DNA of 64,000 nucleotides, from the NCBI GenBank assembly GCA_963763305.1, contig CAVXNP010000001.1:2604001-2668000 (forward strand), written 5' to 3'. Made by a program: the position numbers and the translations under genes. Source of the stretch: CAVXNP01 sp963763305 (GTDB lineage: Bacteria > Pseudomonadota > Gammaproteobacteria > Xanthomonadales > Rhodanobacteraceae). The notes under the pieces were generated by a model. The model had not been told where the DNA came from, searched no databases, and saw only the letters and a list, made by a program, of their open reading frames with translations. Shown here piece after piece: positions 38,099 through 47,807 of the stretch. Every line of letters begins with the position of its first letter. The first letter of the stretch is position 1.

Positions 38099-41000
38099 GA
38101 GGATTCCGGATGTGGTGGGCCAAACCGGCGCATTGTAACCGAGGCGGGCCACGGAGTCAGGCCGGATGTGTCGCTGGGCGAACGCGCGAGCGGCTCAGGG
38201 TTCGGCGACAAGTTCGCCTGGATCCGCCGCGCCAGCGTCGCGGTGTCGAACGGCTTGATCACCAGCTGCATGCCCGGCCCGAGGAAGCCACCGGGGCGTG
38301 TCGCCTCGTCGGCATAGCCGGTCATGAACAGCACCTTCAGTTGCGGCCGGCCCTGCCGCGCCAGTTCGGCCATCTGCCGGCCGTTCAGGCCGGGCAGTCC
38401 GATATCGCAGACCAGCAGGTCGATGTGCGCATCCGATTGCAGCACGCCAGACCCGCCTTGCCGTCGGCTGCCTGCAAGGTGACATAGCCGGCCTGCTGCA
38501 GCACGTCGACGACCACCGAGCGCACCACCGCATCGTCCTCGACCACCAGCACCACCTCGCTGGCGCCGGCTGGCGCAGCCGGGGCAGGGGGCGCATGGGT
38601 GTCGGCCGGAGCCGGTACGTCCTCATGTCGTGGCAGGTACAGCAGGACGCGTGTGCCGCCGCCCGGCGTGCTCTGGATGTTGCAGCAGCCGTCGGACTGG
38701 TGGGCGAATCCATGCACCATCGAGAGCCCCAAGCCGGTGCCCTGGCCGGCCGGTTTGGTCGTGTAGAACGGGTCGAACGCCCGCTCGACCTCCGCTTCGG
38801 TCATGCCGCCGCCGGTATCGGCCACTTCGATACAGACATACTCGCCCGGCCGCAGGCTTTTGCCTGGCAGCGGCATGTCCGACCCCACGTGGCGCGAGCG
38901 GATGGTCAGGGTGCCGCCCTCGGGCATCGCGTCGCGGGCGTTGATGGAAAGATTCAACAGCGCGCTTTCGAGCTGGTTGGGGTCGCACAGCGTGCTCGCC
39001 AGATCGGTTCCCAGGTCGAACTCCACCTTGACCTGCTCACCCATCGTGCGCCGCAGCAGCTCCTCCATGGAGCGGATCAGGGGGTTGACCCGCACCGGGC
39101 GGGGATCGAGGGGCTGTTTGCGCGAAAAGGCCAGAAGCCGGTGGATCATCGCGGCCGCGCGTTTTGCCGAGCCCAATGCCCCGTCGATGAAGCGACCCAG
39201 GTCGTCGGTCTGCTGCTTGCCGATCCGCCACTGGACCAGATCCAGCGAACCGATGATTCCCTGCAGCAGGTTGTTGAAGTCATGGGCGATGCCGCCGGTG
39301 AGCTGGCCGACCGCCTCCATCTTTTGAGCCTGTCGCAGTTGCGCATCGATCAGCAGCTTTTCGGTCAGGTCGCGTATGAACATGTTCAGCACATCGCCGC
39401 TGGGCAGGTGCAGCGTGCTCATGCCCAGCTCCACGGTGATCGGGCTGCCGTCGCGCCGCAGGATCTCCACCTGGCGGGTGTGGCCCGTGGTGCCGGGGCG
39501 TCCGACCGCGGGCAGGTGCTCCAGCCGGTGACCGTCGCTGGCGGCGACGAGACGGTTCAGCGGCTGCCCCAGCGCCTCGGCGCGGGACCAGCCAAGCATG
39601 GCCTCGGCGCGTGGGTTCCACTCCACCACACTGCCGGTGGCATCGATCTGCGCAAAGCCGTCCAGGGCCGTGTCGATGACCCCGCGTGAGCGCTGCTCGC
39701 TTTCCAGGCGTGCCAGCTCGGCCACCTTCCGTTCGGTGACGTCGCGGGTGATCTTGGCGAAACCCACCAGTTGGTCGCGGTCATAGACCGGATCGATCAC
39801 CACGTTGGCCCAGAACCTGGTGCCGTCCTTGCGCACGCGCCAGCCCTCGGCCTCGAAGCGACCTTCGGTGCGTGCCTGCGCCAGTGCTGACTGCGGAATG
39901 CCGGCGGCCCGGTCCTTCGGCGAGTAGAACAGAGAGAAATGCCGCCCGATCACCTCATTCGCGCCGTAGCCCTTGATGCGCTCTGCTCCGGCGTTCCAGC
40001 TTGTGACCCGGCCGGAGAGGTCCAGCATGTAGATGGCGTAGTCGGTGACGCTGCCGACCAGCAGCGAGAAATTCCGCTCGCTGCGGCGGAGTTGTTCCGC
40101 GCTGGCTTCAGCAGCCCGGGTGCGCTCGGCGATGCGTTGTTCCAGCGTGTCGTTGAGCTCCTGCAGGGCCTGCTCGGCCTGCTTGAGCTGGGTCACTTCC
40201 ACCAGCATGTTCACCGCGCCTATCAACTGCCCGTCGGCGTCGAAGAGGGGGCTGGGGTGTGCCAGGAACCATGCGCGGCTGCCGTCCGGCCGCTCGGCGA
40301 CAACTTCGACTCCACGCAGCGGCCGGCCCTCGCGCAGCGCAATCGCCATGGGGCATTGCTCGTAGGGCATCGCAGAGCCGTCAGGGTGGAACAGGTTCCA
40401 GGTGTCCGCCCAGCGATCCCCCAGCGTGGGACGGCAGCCGGCCAGCTCCACGGCCGCTTCGTTGTAGAACGTGATGCGACCGTCGCTGTCGGTGGTGAAT
40501 ACGGCCACCGGCAGGGCGTGCAGCAATTCCCGTGACTGTTGATCGCGTGCCTGCAGCTCGTTGTTGAGGCGGCGCTGCTCGGTTACGTCGTGGATCAACC
40601 AACGAGAGCTGCCGCCCGCATCGTCGGCCAGGGCGCCGCAACTGATCTGGACCGAGCGGACCGAGCCGTCGCGCGCCCGCAGTTGCGCGGGGAACCGGTC
40701 CAGCGGTTGACCGGCGTCCAACGTGGCGAGCAGGGCATCGGTGTTGTGCGGATCGACATGGAACGCCTGGACGTGGCGACCGACGTATTCGTTCCGGCGG
40801 TAACCGAGCAGGTCCAGCAAGGCCTGGTTGGCGGCCAGGATCGAACCGTCGCGGCCGACCCGCTGCAACGCGATGCCAGCGTCGTCCCGGTCCAGCAGCG
40901 CTTCGTCTTCCCAGCGTCGAAAGCTGCTGATCACTGCAGTGACCGCGCCGTCGCGGCCCTTGACCGGGGCACAGGAGGCCAGCAGGCGCACGGCGGGGCC

Positions 41001-41348
41001 ATCAGACTGTTGCAAGGTCACTGGCAGGTGGTTCATCGGCTCGCCGTTGCGCAGCACGATCACCTGCGGGCTTTCGGTGCCATCGGGCAGGGTGCAGTCG
41101 GCAAAGGGGTCGAACGGCGCGTCATCGGGTCGGACATGTCCAACCGCCGCGGGCCACAGCCTGGCGGCGCGCCGGTTGTGGCCCAACAGCCTGCCGCTCG
41201 CATCGACGATGCAAACGGCCATCGGCAGCGCCTCGAGCAAGTCCTGGTGGTCCAGCAGGGAGGCGAGCGGGTGGGCGAGTGTCGGTAGGTCCTGCGCAGG
41301 TCTGCCTTCAGCCATGGTTGCTCCGGCGATGTCCGCGGACGAGGACAT
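38095..41348 (-). CDS. Soluble multi-PAS hybrid histidine kinase with C-terminal receiver, frameshifted near the receiver
   Basis: About 1084 residues if one lost base near 38450 is restored. Four or five PAS-type domains fill residues 30-665, e.g. DYAIYMLDLSGRVTSWN, then HisKA with KMEAVGQLTGGIAHDFNN (phospho-His 689), a complete HATPase (INARDAMP, ADTGGGM, GQGTGLGLSM) and a receiver (VVLVVEDDAVVRSV; after the shift LLVCDIGLPGLNGRQ and FMTGYADEA). No membrane helix, so the signal is cytoplasmic. ATG at 41348 has GGAG 8 nt upstream; ATG at 41315 is equally plausible. No output domain follows the receiver. It overlaps pyrH by 4 nt and lies behind the tsf terminator, so its own promoter would also serve pyrH. 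Confidence 0.88.
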
Positions 41349-41476
41349 CAGGTTCGCTCCGTCCGCATGTATCACCCCTGACGGGGTGTTCAGGCAGGGC
41401 AGCGGCGGCCGTGTTCCGTTCAGCCCGCAGTTTACGACGACATCCGACCGGCCAGCAGGCAGGCTGACCAAGAATG

Positions 41477-41501
41477 AAAAAGGCCGCGGAAATCCGCGGC
41501 C
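41477..41501 (-). terminator. Rho-independent terminator of the rpsB-tsf operon
   Basis: On the minus strand, 31 nt after the tsf stop, GGCCGCGG and CCGCGGCC form a perfect 8-bp stem with loop ATTT, followed by TTTTT. A strong intrinsic terminator; it separates tsf from the kinase-pyrH genes. Confidence 0.92.
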
Positions 41502-41531
41502 CTCTTCGGGTACAGCCGATGGTGCGGTGAA

Positions 41532-42413
41532 TCAGGCCAGGCCGGCCTGCTTCATCACCTCGGCGTGGAAGTCCTCTTCGACCTTCTCGATGCCTTCGCC
41601 GACCGCCAGGCGGGCCACCGACTGCACGTCGGCGCCTTCCTTCTTCAGCGCTTCGGCCACCGTCATGTTGGTGTCCAGCACGTACGGCTGGCCCAGCAGG
41701 GTGACTTCGGAAACGATCTTCTGGATCTTGCCGGAGATGATCTTCTCCAGGATCTCGGCCGGCTTGGCCTTGTCCTTGTCGGACATCTGGCTGAGCGCGA
41801 TTTCCTTTTCCTTGGCCAGGAAGTCGGCCGGCACGTCCTCGGCGCGGATGTGCGCCGGATTCATCGCCGCCACGTGCATGGCGATGCCCTTGGCCAGCTC
41901 GTCGGAGCCGCCGCTGAGCGCCACCAGCACGCCGATGCGGCCGCCGTGGATGTAGCTGCCGATGGTGCCGTCGGACTCCACGCGGGCCATGCGGCGCACG
42001 TCGATCTTCTCGCCGATGGTGGCGATCAGGGCCTTGGCGGCCTCCTCGACGTTGCTGGCACCCGGGTAGGCGGCGGCCTTGAGCGCTTCGACGTCGTTGA
42101 CGCCGCTGTTGAGGGCGACCTCGGCGACGTTGTCGCTGAACTTCAGGAAGCTGGAGTCCTTGGCGACGAAGTCGGTCTCGCAGTTGATCTCGACCAGCAC
42201 CGCCTTGCCGGCGTCCTGCGCGGCCACGATACGGCCTTCGGCCGCCACGCGGCTGGCCTTCTTGTCGGCCTTGGCCAGGCCGGACTTGCGCAGCCACTCC
42301 ATGGCGACGTCGATGTCACCGTTGTTCTCGACCAGTGCCTTCTTGCATTCCATCATGCCGGCGCCGGAACGCTCGCGCAGTTCCTTCACCATCTGTGCGG
42401 AGATATTGCTCAT
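41532..42413 (-). CDS. tsf: Elongation factor Ts
   Basis: Nucleotide exchange factor for EF-Tu. 293 residues; the N-terminal UBA-like domain VKELRERSGAGMMECKKAL, the TDFVAKDSSF motif that inserts into EF-Tu, and DVRRMARVESDGTIGSYIH. 63 nt after rpsB, the normal operon order, and followed by a strong terminator. Confidence 0.98.
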   Translation of the reverse strand: MSNISAQMVKELRERSGAGMMECKKALVENNGDIDVAMEWLRKSGLAKADKKASRVAAEGRIVAAQDAGKAVLVEINCETDFVAKDSSFLKFSDNVAEVALNSGVNDVEALKAAAYPGASNVEEAAKALIATIGEKIDVRRMARVESDGTIGSYIHGGRIGVLVALSGGSDELAKGIAMHVAAMNPAHIRAEDVPADFLAKEKEIALSQMSDKDKAKPAEILEKIISGKIQKIVSEVTLLGQPYVLDTNMTVAEALKKEGADVQSVARLAVGEGIEKVEEDFHAEVMKQAGLA

Positions 42414-42476
42414 CGGTATTCCTCGATCCTGGGGTGCATGGCGACGCGGTCGCCATGCACGTGAAGCGTAAAAGGC

Positions 42477-43322
42477 TTACTCGGCGGTGGCGCGCGGACC
42501 GCGGGCACCGCGCGGGGCGCCGGCGCCCTTCTTGGCGGGGGCGCGACGCGGGGCGGGCTTGCGCTCGTCCTTGCCGACCGGGTTGCCTTCCTCGTCGAGC
42601 TCGACGAATTCGTTGGCGTCACCCTGGGCGGCGTCCGGCGCGGCGGCCTTGCCTTCCAGGATCGCGTCGGCGGCGGCGCGGGCGTACAGCTGGATGGCGC
42701 GGATCGCGTCGTCGTTGCCCGGGATGGCGTAGTCGACCAGCTCCGGGTTGTAGTTGGTGTCGACCACCGCGATCACCGGAATGCCGAGCTTCTTGGCTTC
42801 CTGCACGGCGATGTCCTCGTGGCCGATATCGATCACGAACAGCGCGTCGGGCAGGCGGTTCATGTTCTTGATGCCGCCGAGCGAGTTCTCCAGCTTCTCG
42901 CGCTCGCGACGACGGGCCAGCACTTCGTGCTTGACCAGCTTGTCGAAGCTGCCATCGGTCTCGGCGGCTTCCAGTTCCTTCAGGCGGGCGACCGACTGCT
43001 TGACGGTGCGGAAGTTGGTCAGCATGCCGCCGAGCCAGCGCGCGGTGACGAAGGGCATGCCGGCGCGTGCGGCTTCCTCGGCCAGCGGCTCACGGGCGGA
43101 GCGCTTGGTGCCGACGAACAGGATGGTGCCGCGCTTCTGCGCCAGGCCCGACAGGTAGTTCATCGCGTCGATGAACAGCGGCAGGGTCTTTTCGAGGTTG
43201 ACGATATGGATCTTGCCGCGCGCACCGAAGATGTACGGGGCCATCTTCGGGTTCCAGTAACGGGTCTGGTGACCGAAATGGACGCCGGCTTCGAGCATCT
43301 GGCGCATGGTGACTTGGGCCAT
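42477..43322 (-). CDS. rpsB: 30S ribosomal protein S2
   Basis: 281 residues; MAQVTMRQMLEAGVHFGHQT, WNPKMAPYIFGARGKIHIVN, VVDTNYNPELVDYAIPGNDD. The C-terminal tail is longer than in E. coli (241 aa) and rich in Lys/Arg/Ala/Pro (KPAPRRAPAKKGAGAPRG), as in other Xanthomonadales. AGGAG precedes the ATG. A leader of about 230 nt is predicted, long enough for the S2-binding autoregulatory structure known for rpsB mRNA. Confidence 0.98.
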   Translation of the reverse strand: MAQVTMRQMLEAGVHFGHQTRYWNPKMAPYIFGARGKIHIVNLEKTLPLFIDAMNYLSGLAQKRGTILFVGTKRSAREPLAEEAARAGMPFVTARWLGGMLTNFRTVKQSVARLKELEAAETDGSFDKLVKHEVLARRREREKLENSLGGIKNMNRLPDALFVIDIGHEDIAVQEAKKLGIPVIAVVDTNYNPELVDYAIPGNDDAIRAIQLYARAAADAILEGKAAAPDAAQGDANEFVELDEEGNPVGKDERKPAPRRAPAKKGAGAPRGARGPRATAE

Positions 43323-43468
43323 GGGATATCACTCCTGGTTGGATCCTTGGACGGATCCGGGGGTTGGGACCTCCACGTATCCCCGGCTTCGACCGCGACA
43401 GGCCCGTTTTTGTGATGGGCTGGCCGCGGCACCCCGAAGACGGTGCCGATACGTGTGTGGCGTTGGTT

Positions 43469-43497
43469 TTGGGCTTGTACCGCAGCGCGGTTACAAT
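43469..43497 (+). promoter_or_regulatory. Candidate plus-strand promoter for map
   Basis: TTGGGC (43469-43474), 17-nt spacer, TACAAT (43492-43497). It would start transcription near 43504 and give a 140-nt leader. Its transcript would overlap that of the rpsB promoter on the other strand. Confidence 0.45.
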
Positions 43498-43558
43498 TCC
43501 CGTTCGCTTTGCGGAAGGACGGCGTGAAAACACCCCCTGCGGTCCGCAAAACTCCGAA

Positions 43559-43588
43559 ATTGTAGCCGGTCATCCGGCGAGGCGGCAA
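43559..43588 (-). promoter_or_regulatory. Candidate rpsB promoter
   Basis: On the minus strand TTGCCG (43588-43583), 18-nt spacer, TACAAT (43564-43559). Predicted start near 43552, giving a leader of about 230 nt to rpsB. Confidence 0.5.
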
Positions 43589-43644
43589 GTTGCGGTCGGT
43601 TTCCATCGAACCGGCCCGCTGGCGCCGTCACTTGAGTGAGACAC

Positions 43645-44412
43645 ATGGCCATCACCCTGAAAACTCCCGCCGACCTCGAAGGCATGCGCGTGGCCGGCAA
43701 GCTGGCTGCCGAAGTGCTTGCCATGCTCAAGGAGCACGTCAAACCCGGCGTCACCACCGAAGAGCTCGACCGGCTCGCCTACGAGCACATCGTCAACGTG
43801 CAGAAGGCGATCCCGGCCAACGTGGGCTATCACGGCTTCACCAAGACCCTGTGCACCTCGGTCAACCACGTCATCTGCCACGGCATCCCCAGCCCCGGCA
43901 AGGTGCTCAAGGACGGCGACATCGTCAATCTGGACGTCACCGTGATCAAGGACGGCTGGCACGGTGACACCAGCCGCATGTACTACGTCGGCACTCCGTC
44001 GGTGCTGGCAAGGCGGCTGGTGGAAACCACCCACGAGGCGATGATGAAGGGCATCGAGGCGGTGCGCCCGGGCGCCACCCTGGGCGACATCGGCCACGCC
44101 ATCCAGAAGCATGCCGAGGCCGCCGGATTCTCGGTGGTGCGCGAGTATTGCGGACACGGCATCGGCAAGGTCTACCACGATGAGCCGCAGGTGCTGCATT
44201 ACGGCAAGCCCGACACCGGCGTCGAGCTCAAGGAGGGCATGACCTTCACCATCGAGCCGATGATCAACGCCGGCAAGCCGCAGACCCGACAACTGCCGGA
44301 CGGCTGGACCGTGGTGACCAAGGACCACTCGCTGTCGGCGCAGTGGGAGCACACCCTGGCGGTCACCGCCGACGGCTTCGAGATCCTCACGCCCTGGCCT
44401 GACGCGGAATAG
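43645..44412 (+). CDS. map: Type I methionine aminopeptidase
   Basis: Removes initiator Met from nascent proteins. 255 residues; GYHGFTKTLCTSVNHVICHG, the metal ligands in IVNLDVTVIKDGWHGDTSRM, YCGHGIGKVYHDEPQ, FTIEPMIN and QWEHTLAVT. ATG at 43645 is the family start; an in-frame GTG three codons earlier is not needed. It is divergent from rpsB, a common order. Confidence 0.97.
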   Translation: MAITLKTPADLEGMRVAGKLAAEVLAMLKEHVKPGVTTEELDRLAYEHIVNVQKAIPANVGYHGFTKTLCTSVNHVICHGIPSPGKVLKDGDIVNLDVTVIKDGWHGDTSRMYYVGTPSVLARRLVETTHEAMMKGIEAVRPGATLGDIGHAIQKHAEAAGFSVVREYCGHGIGKVYHDEPQVLHYGKPDTGVELKEGMTFTIEPMINAGKPQTRQLPDGWTVVTKDHSLSAQWEHTLAVTADGFEILTPWPDAE

Positions 44413-44808
44413 GCGCGGCCTGATTGCGGAGCGACGGTGGAGCCGTCGCACCGCCGCTCGATGCGGTCAAGGGTCTTGCAGGGCGGGGTTTCAGGCCGCC
44501 AGTGGGGTGTGGCGTCGGCGGGCACGATGGACTCAAGCCTGCCGCGAGCTGGCCCGTGACCCAGCGTCGCCCGGATCCAACGGCCACATCGCGATGTCTA
44601 GCAGGCGGGCTTCAGCCCACCAGCCCCACCTGGTCATCCCGGCGAGGGCAGGGACTTGCAGCTTGGTCGCTTGGTCGGATCGGGTGCCCGACCACATTGG
44701 GCCACTCACGCGGATCGTGGCATCGGTTCGGCCGCAGCTCGACGCGGGTCGGGCACGGTCGGCCCAGGCTGTAAGCTGTGCCGACCTGTCACCACAACCC
44801 GGGACGCC
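44413..44808. other. Non-coding stretch between map and glnD with hairpin and REP unit
   Basis: 396 nt. Contains a hairpin GCGACGG/CCGTCGC at 44431-44449, 19 nt after map, with no U-run, and a REP-like palindrome GGCGGGCTTCAGCCCACC at about 44604-44621. No convincing ORF with ribosome site. Confidence 0.55.
44603..44622. repeat. REP-like palindrome, single copy
   Basis: GGCGGGCTTCAGCCCACC, one variant of the GGTGGGCTTCAGCCCACC unit found as a pair at 17720-17785 and again at 62701. Single, unpaired copy here. Confidence 0.7.
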
Positions 44809-47486
44809 GTGTCCGTCGAGCTTGTTCGAGCCTTCTTGCCGCCCCTGCCGCGCCTGCCACCGGCGGTGCCGCGCTCGGGCGTCTCGGTGGAAGCGCGACG
44901 CGCGCTGCGCCAGCTGCTGGGTGACATCGACCGTGGCCTGACCGTGGCCTTTCGCGGAGGCGGCGACGCCAGCGAACTGGCTCGCCGGCGCAGCGAGTCG
45001 GTGCAACGCGTGGTCGTGCACGTGTGGACCGCCTGCCTGGGCGAGGTGCAGGGCGCGGCTTTGTTCGCGGTGGGCGGGTTCGGCCGCGGGTTGCTGTTTC
45101 CGCATTCGGACGTGGACCTGTTGGCGCTGGTCGAGGCCGCCGACGCGGCCCGGCTGCGTGCGCTGGAGCAATGCTTCGCCACGCTGTGGGACATCGGCCT
45201 GAAGGTGGGCCACGCCGTGCGCGATCCGGCGCAGTGTCGCAGCCTGGCCGCCCAGGACGCCAGCGTGTTCACCAGCCTGCTCGACGCGCGTCGGCTTGCC
45301 GGCGACCCCGCACTGAACCGGGCCCTGGGCGAGATCGTGGACGACACCGCACTGTGGCCGCCGGCCGACTATCTGGCCGCGCGACTGGCCGAGCGCGACG
45401 CACGCCACGCGCGCTACGACGACACCGCCTACAACCTGGAGCCGAATCTCAAGGACGGTCCCGGTGGCTTGCGCACGCTCGATTCGTTGCGCTGGCTGGG
45501 CCGCCGGCTGGCGTATGCCGGGGACTTCGCCGGCATGGTCGAGGCCGGTCTGCTCGATCCGGCCGAGCGGGCCACCCTGGAGCAGGCGGAGGCGATGCTG
45601 CGGCGCTACCGTTACGCACTGCACCTGGAGGCCGGGCGACCGGAGGAGCGCCTGCTGTTCGATTACCAGCGCGCGCTGGCCGAGCGCCTGGGCTTCGCCG
45701 ACGAACACGAGAAGAACCTTGGCGTGGAGCAGTTCATGCAGGGCTACTACCGGGCCGCCAGCCAGGTGGAGCGGCTCGGCGTGCAGATTGTCGAGCGCTT
45801 CGAGGAACTGCTCGAGCCACCCAGCGTGAACCGCCCGGTCGGAGACGATTTTGCGCAGATCGGTAGACGTATCGCTGCGCGCGAGCCGGAGCTGTTCATG
45901 CGCCGGCCGGCCGCGCTGGTGGAGATTTTCCTGGTCCGGCTGGACCAGCCGACGCTGATCGGCTTCACCGCCGAGACCATGCGCCGGATCCACCAGGCGA
46001 CCGCCGTGCATGGCACCACGCTGGCCGACGACCCGGACACGCTGGCGGCGTTCCTGCGCCTGCTTCGTCGCGGCGCGCCGGCGGTCGATGCGTTGTGGCG
46101 GATGAACCGGCATGGCCTGCTGGCGGCGATCCTGCCGGCCTTCGGCAAGGTGTTCGGGCGCATGCAGTACGACCTGTTCCACGTCTACACGGTGGACGAG
46201 CATACCCTGCGCGTGCTGCGCAACATCGCGCGCTTCGCCACGCCGGCGGCGCAGCCCCGAGTTTGCGCTTGCCTGCGAGATCTGGCCGACCCTGGACCGG
46301 CCCGAGCTGTTGCTGCTGGCTGGCCTGTTCCACGACATCGCCAAAGGCCGCGGCGGCGATCACTCGGAGCTGGGCGAGCACGACGCGCGCGCATTCTGCG
46401 CCAGGCTGGGATTGTCCGCCTGACGACATCGAAACGGTGGCCTGGCTGGTGCGCTGGCACCTGTTGATGAGCATGACCGCGCAGCGCCAGGACATCACCG
46501 ATCCGGAAGTGGTGCATCGCTTCGCCGAACAACGTCGGCAACCGCGACCGGCTGGGGCGGCTGTATCTGCTCACCGTGGCCGACATCATCGGCACCAGTC
46601 CGCGGCTGTGGAATGCGTGGAAGGATCGACTGCTGGCCGATCTGTACAACGCTACCCGCTACGCGCTGCGCAGCGACGTGGCGATGCCGCGCGACGCCGA
46701 CGCAGCGAATCGCCGAATGCCGCACCTGGGCCATGGCGCTGCTGCAATGCCGATGGCTTCGCAGCGGCCACGGTGGAGCGGGTCTGGGCCGATTTTCCCG
46801 CACTCAGCTTCCTGCGCCACCGGCCCGAGCAGGTGGCCTGGCAGACCGCGGCGATCCTGCGCACCGGAGGCGAGTTGCCGCTGGTGGAAGTGCACCCGCA
46901 GTCGATCCGCGGCACCACCGAGCTGTTCATCTACACGCCGGACCGCGACGGCCTGTTCGCCACGGTCACCGCCATGCTCGACCGGCTGCGCTTCTCGGTG
47001 ATGGAGGCGCGCATCCTGAGTTCACCCACCGGCATGGCGCTGGACACCTTTCTGCTGCTGGAGGCCGACAGCCAGCAGCCGGCGTCGCCGGCGCGCGCGG
47101 CCGAGCTGCAGCAGCGGCTGCAGCGCGCGCTGGCTCAGTCGGCGCCGGTGTATCCGGCCAAGCGCGGCTTGTCGCGCCACCTCAAGCATTTCCAGATGCC
47201 GCCACGAATCAGTTTCCACGCCGCTGGAGAACGCACCCAGCTGGCGCTGGTGTGCACCGACCGGCCAGGGCTGCTGGCCGCGGTGGCCCGGGTCATGCTG
47301 GAAACCGGCGTGCGTGTGCACGATGCGCGCATCGCCACCTTCGGCGAACGGGTGGAAGACTTCTTCCAGCTGACCGGCGGCGAGGGCGGTCCGCTGGACG
47401 ATGCGCAGCAGGCGCATCTGCTGCGGACGCTGCAGCAGCGGATCGGCCCGGTCCCGGGCGTGGGGCAGCGTCCCCCGTCCGGTTGA
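44809..47486 (+). CDS. glnD: [Protein-PII] uridylyltransferase / uridylyl-removing enzyme GlnD, multiply frameshifted in this sequence
   Basis: Nitrogen sensor that uridylylates and de-uridylylates PII. The nucleotidyltransferase domain shows VGGFGRGLLFPHSDVDLLAL; the middle domain YNLEPNLKDGPGGLRTLDS; the HD domain LLAGLFHDIAKGRGGDHSEL; and two C-terminal ACT domains (GLFATVTAMLDRLRFSVMEA and GLLAAVARVMLETGVRVHD). Five +1 insertions lie between about 46250 and 46750 (at PAAQ/PEFA, near 46424, 46530, about 46700 and 46745) and throw the HD and following region through all three frames; removing them restores one protein of about 890 residues. GTG at 44809 (VSVELVRAFLPP) is a plausible start. 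Upstream in-frame codons lack family similarity. Confidence 0.87.
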
Positions 47487-47807
47487 TCGTCACGGCCACG
47501 ACGAGACGCATGGGCGTTCCGTGGCCAGCATGCGTGGTGACCGACGGATCGGGGCGGCCGGGCTCTGGCCGCCGTCCGCGCCGCCGTGTCGGTACCGGGA
47601 CGTGAACCGGGCTGCGAGCAACCCATCGCCGCCAAAGCGTACGATTGCCCGCCGCACGAATGGTCGGCGCGCTGCACGCGGCGCGGCGCGTCCGGCGGGC
47701 ACCACGGAAGCACGGACGTGGCACAGCAGGTGATCCTTCGTCGTCGACCCCCGATGGCTCAGTCGCCCGCAGGGCCGGGGCCGCGCAGGGCCGGGCGCAG
47801 GCCGGCT
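47487..47807. other. Gene-free stretch between convergent glnD and the HD-GYP gene
   Basis: 321 nt. I see no ORF with support and no clear intrinsic terminator or repeat. Confidence 0.4.

Larger units (their letters stand above)
43323..43644. other. Divergent rpsB-map intergenic region with the rpsB leader
   Basis: 322 nt without a gene. The rpsB leader occupies most of it and can fold a GGCACC/GGTGCC hairpin (43427-43448 region). Candidate promoters for both genes lie within it and are listed separately. No small ORF with a ribosome site was found. Confidence 0.6.

Noticed and set aside
44656..44808. In-frame extension of GlnD to 44656
   Set aside because: No similarity to GlnD N-termini; contains the intergenic repeat area. 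GTG at 44809 preferred.
46250..46750. Programmed ribosomal frameshifting in glnD
   Set aside because: No slippery heptamer or stem pattern repeated at the sites; five successive +1 shifts do not fit any known mechanism.
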